This document shows, one piece after another, positions 58,268-64,000 of a stretch of 64,000 bases of DNA; position 1 is the stretch's first letter; the number at the start of each line of letters is the position of its first letter. The notes beneath the pieces were generated by a model. The model had not been told where the DNA came from. It did no database searches and was given only the letters and a program-made list of their open reading frames with translations. The stretch lies in the NCBI RefSeq assembly GCF_032464895.1, contig NZ_JAWDIC010000001.1, positions 1,860,001 through 1,924,000 on the forward strand. Reading direction: 5' to 3'. Source of the stretch: Phycicoccus sp. M110.8. GTDB taxonomy: Bacteria > Actinomycetota > Actinomycetes > Actinomycetales > Dermatophilaceae. The position numbers were made by a program, and so were the translations under genes.

Positions 58268-58918
58268 TCAGGCGGTGGTGTAGCCGGAGCGGATCTGCCG
58301 CAGCAGGCGCGTCATGGAGCGGGTCCAGGCACCGCGCGTGGCGGGAGTCAGCCGGGCCCCCGACTGCTCCAGCCAGCGGTGCGCGAGGACCCCGACGCCG
58401 TTCATGAGGAACGCGACGGTGAGGTCGAGGGTGAGCGGGTCGAGGCCGGGGTCGGCGCGCAGGACCTCGGCGGCGATGCGCCGGCCGACCTGGTCCAGCG
58501 CGGACTGCGAGATCGCCTCGACCCGCGACTCGTCACCGCCGAGGCCGCCGATGAGGCGGTCGATCGACACCATGGCCGTGGGCAGGTCGGCGGCACGCAC
58601 GGCCGCGCACAGGGCGTCGAGCGAGGCGTGCGGGTCCCGCCCCGCGGCAGCGGTCCTGCGGGTGCGACGCGCGACGTCCTCGAGGACCTGCGCGGTGACC
58701 TCGGCCAGGACGTCCTCGCAGACGGCGACGAGCAGGGCATCGAAGGAGCCGAAGTGGTTGAACACGGTGCGCCGCGACACGCCCGCCCGGTCGGCGACCT
58801 GCTCCACGGTGATGTGCGTCGTCGAGGCGGACGCCACCAGCTCGCGCGTCGCGGTGAGGATCGCCTGCCGCCGCTCGGCGCGCAGGGCGCTGCGCCCGTC
58901 GACGGAGGTGGTGGTCAC
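58268..58918 (-). CDS. TetR-family transcriptional regulator
   Basis: A 216-residue repressor. The N-terminal helix-turn-helix is HITVEQVADRAGVSRRTVFNHFGSFDALL, and the C-terminal helices form the ligand pocket (LDALCAAVRAADLPTAMVSIDRL). It probably represses itself and the MMPL exporter, with release by an exported compound. GTG 58918 is preferred over GTG 58945 because the latter lies inside the operator dyad TTGCA/TGCAA, and TAGGTT sits between them. Confidence 0.85.
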   Translation of the reverse strand: MTTTSVDGRSALRAERRQAILTATRELVASASTTHITVEQVADRAGVSRRTVFNHFGSFDALLVAVCEDVLAEVTAQVLEDVARRTRRTAAAGRDPHASLDALCAAVRAADLPTAMVSIDRLIGGLGGDESRVEAISQSALDQVGRRIAAEVLRADPGLDPLTLDLTVAFLMNGVGVLAHRWLEQSGARLTPATRGAWTRSMTRLLRQIRSGYTTA

Positions 58919-58939
58919 CGGGAGAGCGTAGGAACCTAG

Positions 58940-58954
58940 TTGCACTCAATGCAA
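58940..58954 (-). promoter_or_regulatory. TetR-type operator dyad
   Basis: TTGCA (58940-58944) and TGCAA (58950-58954) flank CTCAA. TAGGTT (minus strand, 58934-58939) follows directly and could be the -10 element, so binding would block the promoter. Confidence 0.55.
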
Positions 58955-59206
58955 ATTGTTGGCGACGGCCTCGCTGGCACCGCCTCCGTTTCCCGCAGCC
59001 CGGGAGGCGCCAGGTATGCCGTGCGCGGCCCGTGCACCCGAGGACGAAGGTCCCTAGGCCGGTCCCGGCGCCGGTGGTCCAGTGGACGTGGATGTCACGA
59101 AGGAACACGCCTTCGCCGTAGGGGGGCGGGACGCGTCAGGAGTGGCGGAATCCCAAGCCACGGGTGGGGATCCGGGGCGGGTACCGATGCGAAAGAAGGT
59201 TGTGCC

Positions 59207-60427
59207 ATGGTTCTGGCCCGAAGGTCGCTCGCCCCCGCGAGCGTTGCGCTCGTCGCAGGTCTCGCACTCGCGGCGTGCGGCAACTCCCCGACGACGACGA
59301 GCACCTCGTCGTCGTCGTCCGGCTCGTCCTCGGCCACCGTGCCGCAGGTCGACGCAGCGGCGTTCACCTCCGACTTCTCGGTGATGAAGCAGCTCACCCA
59401 GATCGCGTCACAGGGCAAGGGCAAGATCGGCGTCCTGCTCCCCGACACGACGACCTCCACGAGGTACGTGCAGTACGACGCGCCCTACCTGACCAAGGCG
59501 TTCGAGGCCGCGGGCCTCACCGCCAGCCAGTTCAGCATCCAGAACGCCCAGGGCAGCGCGGCGACCATGCAGACGCAGGCCGACGCCATGATCACCGGCG
59601 GGGCGACGGTCCTGCTGGTCGACCCGCTCGACCCCGGCTCGGGTGCCGCCATCGAGGCCAAGGCCGAGGCAGCCGGTGCCAAGGTCATCGACTACGACCG
59701 CCTCGTCACCGGTGGCCCGGCGGACCGGCACTACGTGTCGTTCGACAACGTCAAGGTGGGCGAGCTGATCGGCAAGGGCGAGGTCGACTGCATCACGTCC
59801 TGGAAGCTGGCCAAGCCCAACATCCTCATCATGAACGGCGACCCGACCGACAACAACGCCAAGCTCTTCGCACAGGGCTACCACTCGGTGCTCGACCCGA
59901 AGTTCAGCGACGGCAGCTACGTCAAGGTCGGCGAGCCGGCCGGCACGTGGACCCCGTCGGTGGCGGCCACCACGTTCCAGCAGCAGTGGACGGCGCACAA
60001 GAACATCAACGCCGTCGTGACCCCCAACGACGACAACGCCAACGCCGTCATCGCGGTCCTGAAGTCGAACAAGATCCCGCCGAAGAAGTTCCCGACCACC
60101 GGCCAGGACGCCTCCCTGCCCGGCCTGCAGAACATCCTGACGGGCTACCAGTGCGGCACCGTCTACAAGCCGATCTACCTCGAGGCGCAGGCTGCGGCCG
60201 CGCTGGCGCTCTTCCTGCGGGCAGGCGTCACGCCGCCGGCGACGCTGGTCAACGCCAAGACGTCCGACTCCAAGATCGGCAAGGACGTCGCCTCGGTGTA
60301 CACGACGCCCATCTGGGTCACGAGCGAGAACATGAACGCCACGGTCGTCAAGGACGGCGCGGTGACCAAGGACAAGCTCTGCTCCGGCAGCGTCGCCAGC
60401 GCCTGCACCGCTGCGGGCATCGGCTGA
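59207..60427 (+). CDS. Sugar ABC transporter substrate-binding lipoprotein (XylF/RbsB-type)
   Basis: A 406-residue binding protein of the periplasmic-binding-protein I type. The lipobox LAAC places the acylated Cys24, and a Ser/Thr linker follows. The two-lobed fold has IGVLLPDTTTSTRYVQYDAPYLTKAF, a type IV ligand pattern, then VLLVDPLDPGSGAAIEAKAEAAGAKVIDYDRLVTG and the VVTPNDDNANAVIAVLKSNKI region. It resembles xylose-binding XylF more than ribose-binding proteins. The ligand is inferred as a pentose or hexose. GAAAGAAGG precedes the ATG. First gene of a three-gene importer. Confidence 0.85.
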   Translation: MVLARRSLAPASVALVAGLALAACGNSPTTTSTSSSSSGSSSATVPQVDAAAFTSDFSVMKQLTQIASQGKGKIGVLLPDTTTSTRYVQYDAPYLTKAFEAAGLTASQFSIQNAQGSAATMQTQADAMITGGATVLLVDPLDPGSGAAIEAKAEAAGAKVIDYDRLVTGGPADRHYVSFDNVKVGELIGKGEVDCITSWKLAKPNILIMNGDPTDNNAKLFAQGYHSVLDPKFSDGSYVKVGEPAGTWTPSVAATTFQQQWTAHKNINAVVTPNDDNANAVIAVLKSNKIPPKKFPTTGQDASLPGLQNILTGYQCGTVYKPIYLEAQAAAALALFLRAGVTPPATLVNAKTSDSKIGKDVASVYTTPIWVTSENMNATVVKDGAVTKDKLCSGSVASACTAAGIG

Positions 60428-60430
60428 CCC

Positions 60431-61267
60431 GTGACCGCGGACCCGCGCACCGCTGACACCCCCGCCCCGGGGGAGGCAGGACCTCCTGCCGCCCCGGGGG
60501 CGGGGGAGCCCCTGCTCCGGCTGCGGGGCATCAGCAAGAGCTTCGGGCCGGTGCGCGCCCTGACCGACGTCGACCTCGACCTGCACGCCGGCGAGGTCAC
60601 GGCGCTCGCCGGCGACAACGGTGCCGGCAAGTCGGTCCTCATCAAGTGCATCGCGGGGATCCACGCGCCGACGTCGGGCGAGATCTGGTGGGAGGGGCAG
60701 CAGGTCTCCATCGACACGCCCCGCGACGCAGCCCACCTGGGGATCGAGACGGTCTACCAGGACCTCGCGCTGTGCGACAACCTCGACATCGTCGAGAACA
60801 TGTTCCTCGGGAGGGAGCGCACCCGGCGGGCGGCGCTCGACGAGGAGTCGATGGAGCACTCGGCCCTCGACACCCTCAAGAGCCTGGCGGTCACCAGCGT
60901 GCGCTCGATCCGCCAGCCGGTCGCCTCCCTCTCGGGCGGCCAGCGGCAGTCGGTCGCCATCGCCAAGGCGGTGCTGTGGAACTCCAAGCTCGTCATCATG
61001 GACGAGCCGACCGCGGCCCTCGGTGTGGCGCAGACCGCCATGGTGCTCGACCTCGTGCGCCGGCTCGCCGACCGCGGGGTGGCGGTCCTGATCGTGTCCC
61101 ACAACATGAACGACGTCTTCCAGGTCGCCGACCGGATCGCGGTGCTCCACCTCGGCCGGATGGCGGCCGTGCGACCGGTCGCCGAGCTCGACCGGCAGAT
61201 CGTGGTGGACCTGATGACCACGGGCGAGTCCACCCGGGTGGCCGGCCCACGACCGGCAGGAGGCTGA
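60431..61267 (+). CDS. Sugar ABC transporter ATP-binding protein
   Basis: A 278-residue ATPase with one nucleotide-binding domain: Walker A GDNGAGKS at residues 61-68, signature SLSGGQRQSVAIAKAV, Walker B LVIMDEPTAALG and the switch His in VSHNMNDV. E. coli RbsA/XylG proteins have two such domains; this single-domain form works as a homodimer, as in FrcA-type systems. The GTG at 60431 lies 3 bases after the binding-protein stop, and the permease follows by 2 bases. Confidence 0.9.
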   Translation: MTADPRTADTPAPGEAGPPAAPGAGEPLLRLRGISKSFGPVRALTDVDLDLHAGEVTALAGDNGAGKSVLIKCIAGIHAPTSGEIWWEGQQVSIDTPRDAAHLGIETVYQDLALCDNLDIVENMFLGRERTRRAALDEESMEHSALDTLKSLAVTSVRSIRQPVASLSGGQRQSVAIAKAVLWNSKLVIMDEPTAALGVAQTAMVLDLVRRLADRGVAVLIVSHNMNDVFQVADRIAVLHLGRMAAVRPVAELDRQIVVDLMTTGESTRVAGPRPAGG

Positions 61268-61269
61268 CC

Positions 61270-62526
61270 ATGGCCCAGGTCGACGACGCACCCCGCGCCC
61301 CCGAGGAGGTCACGCAGGCCCCACCGCCGGTGACGACGGCGGCATACCTGCGCGCCTCGGTGGCGCGCATCAAGGACGGCGACACCGGCGTCCTGCCCGT
61401 CATCGCGGGCCTGCTGCTCGTGTCGGTCCTGTTCGAGTCGCTCAACGGCAACTTCCTCACGGCCGGCAGCCTCGTGAACCTGCTCGTGCAGGCAGCCGTC
61501 TTCAGCATCCTGGCCATGGGCCAGGTGTTCGCCCTGCTGCTGGGCGAGATCGACCTGTCCATCGGCTTCGTCGCCGGCCTGAGCGCCGTCATCATGGCGG
61601 AGCGGGTGCAGCCGACCGTCGGCTGGCCGTGGTGGGTGGCGATCCTCGCGGCCCTCGCCGTGTGCGCCGCGATCGGGGCCGTCCAGGGCACGCTGATCAC
61701 CCGCCTCGGGCTGCCGTCGTTCGTCGTGACGCTGGGCGGCCTGCTGTTCTGGCAGGGCGTGATGCTGGTGATCCTCGGCAGCGGCGGGTCGATCCTCATC
61801 CAGGACCCGACGATCAACGACATCTCCAGCGGCAACCTGTCCCGGCTCGCCGGGTGGGTCGTGATGCTCGTCATCGTCGCCGTCTTCGCGTTCACCACGT
61901 GGCGCGGTGACGCCCACCGGCGCGACGCCGGGCTCACCGCGCCGCCGGCCACCCTGACCCTCGTCAAGATCCTCCTGGCGCTCGCCGGCGGTGTCGCCCT
62001 GGTCCTGCTGTGCAACGCCGACCGCGGCATCCTGCTCCCCGTCTACGGCGTCCCCTGGGTGGTGCTGCTCGTCTTCGCCGTCCTCGCCTCGTGGACCTTC
62101 CTGCTGGGCCGCACCCGGTTCGGGCGCTACGTCTACGCGATCGGCGGGAACGCCGAGGCCGCCCGCCGTGCGGGCATCGGGCTGGCCCGCATCCGGACCG
62201 TGGCCTTCGTCCTCGCGTCCCTGACCGCCGGCATCGCCGGCGTCGTGTACGCCTCGCGCCTGCGGTCCATCTCCACCGCCATCGACGGCGGCACCCTCGT
62301 CCTGTATGCCGTGGCGGCGGCCGTCATCGGCGGCACGAGCCTGTTCGGCGGCCGGGGCAAGGCGATGCACGGCGTCCTCGGCGGGATCGTCATCGCCGCC
62401 ATCGACAACGGCATGGGGCTGCTCGGGTTCAGCGCGGCCAGCAAGTACATGGTGACGGCGGCCGTCCTCATCATCGCCGTCACCATCGACGCCGTCGCCC
62501 GGCGCAACCGGCCGTCGGTGCGCTGA
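61270..62526 (+). CDS. Sugar ABC transporter permease
   Basis: A 418-residue membrane permease of the BPD-transport-2 (RbsC/XylH) type with about ten helices. NLLVQAAVFSILAMGQVFALLLGEIDLSIG is the diagnostic region, and GLPSFVVTLGGLLFWQGVML plus RFGRYVYAIGGNAEAARRAGIGLARI hold the EAA-like coupling loop. It belongs to the preceding binding protein and ATPase. No sugar kinase or isomerase is in the window, so the catabolic genes are elsewhere. Confidence 0.9.
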   Translation: MAQVDDAPRAPEEVTQAPPPVTTAAYLRASVARIKDGDTGVLPVIAGLLLVSVLFESLNGNFLTAGSLVNLLVQAAVFSILAMGQVFALLLGEIDLSIGFVAGLSAVIMAERVQPTVGWPWWVAILAALAVCAAIGAVQGTLITRLGLPSFVVTLGGLLFWQGVMLVILGSGGSILIQDPTINDISSGNLSRLAGWVVMLVIVAVFAFTTWRGDAHRRDAGLTAPPATLTLVKILLALAGGVALVLLCNADRGILLPVYGVPWVVLLVFAVLASWTFLLGRTRFGRYVYAIGGNAEAARRAGIGLARIRTVAFVLASLTAGIAGVVYASRLRSISTAIDGGTLVLYAVAAAVIGGTSLFGGRGKAMHGVLGGIVIAAIDNGMGLLGFSAASKYMVTAAVLIIAVTIDAVARRNRPSVR

Positions 62527-62770
62527 CAGGTCCACGGGTCCGGCAGTCCCTCGGCGGCCGGGTGCCCGAAGTGTGCGCATATGCCTGCGCGCAGGGCCGT
62601 CGACCGCGTACGGTCTGCACCGACGCCGCCTGAGGTGAAGGGCAGGCAGGGCGTCGGGCGTGGGGGAGACGCGCGGTGCGCGGGCTGGGTTCGTGCTGTG
62701 GAACGCGGGCGGGATCCCTGACGTCACAACGACTCCACGGCCGCCAGCCCGACGCTGGGGCCCCTACCCG

Positions 62771-63280
62771 GTGAGGACCACGGTGCTCGCGTTCTGGATC
62801 GTCGGCGGCGTGGGCGTCGCCCTGTTCATGCTCACCTTCGTCTTCGGCGAGCTGCTCGACGGCATCCTCGACGGGGTCGACTTCACCGGCGGGTTCCTCT
62901 CGACCGCAGCGGTCGCCGGCTTCGCGGCCGCGTTCGGCATCGTCGGCGGCATCGCCATGAGCATGGGTGCGCCGCTGCCGCTCGCGGTCGTCGTCGGCGT
63001 CGTCGCCGGCGCGGCGATCGGCGCCGTCGGCGGCCTGACGACCAAGGTCGTGAAGAACACTCCGACCGACCGTGCGCCCGGGGCCGACGACCTCGTCGGC
63101 GCCCGCGGCGTCGTCGTCAGCGCCATCGGCGACGGTGCCTACGGCGAGGTGCTGGTCCGCGTCGGCGGCCACCGGCAGAAGTACAACGCCCGGTCCGAGT
63201 CCGGCGCGATCGCCGTCGGGTCCGACGTCCTCGTCACCGACTCCCTGTCCAGCTCGTCCGTGCGCGTCCGCGCCCTCTGA
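62771..63280 (+). CDS. NfeD-like membrane protein
   Basis: A 169-residue protein with two to three transmembrane helices (VLAFWIVGGVGVALFMLTFVFG; AAVAGFAAAFGIVGGIAMSMG; PLAVVVGVVAGAAIGAVGG). A soluble C-terminal OB-fold-type domain follows (LVGARGVVVSAIGDGAYGEVLVRVGGHRQKYNARSESGAIAVGSDVLV). This is the NfeD pattern. NfeD proteins pair with flotillins, as here, in membrane microdomain function. GTG 62771 is chosen because it puts a short Arg-Thr-Thr leader before the first helix. GTG 62660 would add a poorly conserved leader. Confidence 0.75.
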   Translation: MRTTVLAFWIVGGVGVALFMLTFVFGELLDGILDGVDFTGGFLSTAAVAGFAAAFGIVGGIAMSMGAPLPLAVVVGVVAGAAIGAVGGLTTKVVKNTPTDRAPGADDLVGARGVVVSAIGDGAYGEVLVRVGGHRQKYNARSESGAIAVGSDVLVTDSLSSSSVRVRAL

Positions 63281-63314
63281 CCCAGCCGGTCACCACCCCA
63301 GAACGGAGCTCCAC

Positions 63315-64000
63315 GTGTTCGGTCTCAACCCCGTCGTCCTCGGCGTCGTCGCCCTGGTCGCGCTCGTCATCATCTCGGTCCTCGCGGTCGTCTCGCGGTA
63401 CAAGGTCGCCAAGCCCAACGAGGCCCTGCTCATCACCGGCCGCAAGAGCAGCGGCGAGGACCTCGCCGGGCAGAAGGTCGTCATCGGTGCCGGCGTCTTC
63501 GTCCTGCCCGTCGTGCAGAAGATGTCGGTGATGGACCTGTCCAGCCGCGAGATCGAGCTGCGCGTCCCGAACGCGGTGTCCAAGAACAACATCAAGCTCA
63601 CCGTCGACGGCATCGCGATCGTCAAGGTCGGGGGCACCGACGAGGCCGTCCGCGCGGCCGCGCAGCGGTTCGGCAACCAGCAGGCGGCCATCACGGCATT
63701 CACCGAGCGCACCCTGTCCGGCGCCCTGCGCAGCATCGTCGGCACCCTCACCGTCGAGGAGATCATCCGCGACCGTGCCGCCCTCGGCGCGCAGGTGGCC
63801 GAGGTGACCGAGCACGCCCTCACCGGGCAGGGCCTGACCCTCGACAACTTCCAGGTGCTCGACATCAACGACGACACCGACTACCTGCGCAACCTCGGCC
63901 GCCCGGAGGCGGCCCGGGTCGAGCAGGACGCCAAGATCGCCGAGGCCGACGCGATGCGCAACGCCGAGCAGCGGCAGCTCGCCGCCCAGCAGGAGGTGCT
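63315..64000 (+). CDS. Flotillin (SPFH-domain) protein, 3' end outside window
   Basis: The frame runs open to the window end (228 residues seen). An N-terminal membrane helix (VVLGVVALVALVIISVLAVV) leads to the SPFH/band-7 domain. Its characteristic runs are KPNEALLITGRKS, GAGVFVLPVVQKMSVMDLSSREI, SKNNIKLTVDGIAIVKVGG, and AITAFTERTLSGALRSIVGTLTVEEIIRDR. The coiled-coil part begins with AKIAEADAMRNAEQRQLAAQQEV at the edge. Flotillins organise membrane rafts. GTG 63315 has ACGGAG six bases upstream and follows the NfeD gene by 34 bases. Confidence 0.88.
   Translation, partial: MFGLNPVVLGVVALVALVIISVLAVVSRYKVAKPNEALLITGRKSSGEDLAGQKVVIGAGVFVLPVVQKMSVMDLSSREIELRVPNAVSKNNIKLTVDGIAIVKVGGTDEAVRAAAQRFGNQQAAITAFTERTLSGALRSIVGTLTVEEIIRDRAALGAQVAEVTEHALTGQGLTLDNFQVLDINDDTDYLRNLGRPEAARVEQDAKIAEADAMRNAEQRQLAAQQEV

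Noticed and set aside
719-62311. GTATGCCG as an FtsK-orienting (KOPS-like) motif
   Set aside because: Orientation is mixed (about 22 to 16), not strongly polar, within this window. A genome-scale skew test would be needed to revive it.

Overview
The window is very GC-rich (roughly 70-73% by eye outside one stretch), almost fully coding, rich in GTG starts and in leaderless-type promoters. The enzyme repertoire is that of an aerobic actinobacterium: a mycobacterial-type LldD, a BlaI/M56 pair, an F420-type LLM enzyme, a mycothiol-type MDMPI protein, BkdABC and cytochrome bd. Overall style fits the Intrasporangiaceae and neighbouring Micrococcales, but this is an inference. No rRNA, tRNA, CRISPR array, transposase or prophage was seen. 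The window opens inside serS and closes inside a flotillin gene.

Layout. 1-6.4 kb: serS, lldD, a HAD phosphatase, two small conserved genes, a SpoU/TrmH methyltransferase and a VOC protein, all forward. 6.4-12.8 kb: MmcQ/YjbR, membrane proteins, purB, an aldo/keto reductase, and a reverse operon of a TPR protein with an LLM-hemerythrin fusion. 12.8-21 kb: a reverse block that reads cydA-cydB-cydD-cydC-blaI-M56 peptidase, with a low-molecular-weight phosphatase after it. A BlaI-like inverted repeat lies upstream of cydA. 21-25.3 kb: a class I amidotransferase hydrolase, then a lower-GC patch with an orphan two-TM Nudix protein and the 3' half of galE, then a frameshifted cyclophilin remnant and a PaaI thioesterase.

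25.3-36 kb: a holin-4-like membrane protein, an HTH/Cys-rich protein overlapping an aromatic/histidinol-phosphate aminotransferase, an aldo/keto reductase, a secreted lytic transglycosylase, the branched-chain 2-oxoacid dehydrogenase genes bkdABC (no E3 gene nearby), a LuxR-type regulator and a small secreted protein. 36-46 kb: a marR-MFS efflux operon, an MDMPI protein, a CopD-CtaG fusion with a nitrilase-family gene, an NHLRC2-like thioredoxin/NHL protein and an SH3-M15 carboxypeptidase. 46-55.6 kb: an SH3-CHAP amidase, an acyl-CoA dehydrogenase with tandem operators, a SOUL protein, a uridine-kinase-like gene, secreted proteins including an FN3-GH12 glucanase, and a GH15-like protein. 55.6-64 kb: tetR-MMPL exporter, a three-gene sugar ABC importer, and an NfeD-flotillin pair.

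The strongest unexplained signal is at DNA level. The octamer GTATGCCG occurs about 38 times on both strands, in genes and between them, where base composition predicts about two, and it is absent from the low-GC patch. Other signals are several families of intergenic palindromes, short tandem arrays that repeat the stop-codon context at gene ends, and a shared leader upstream of two SH3 cell-wall hydrolases.
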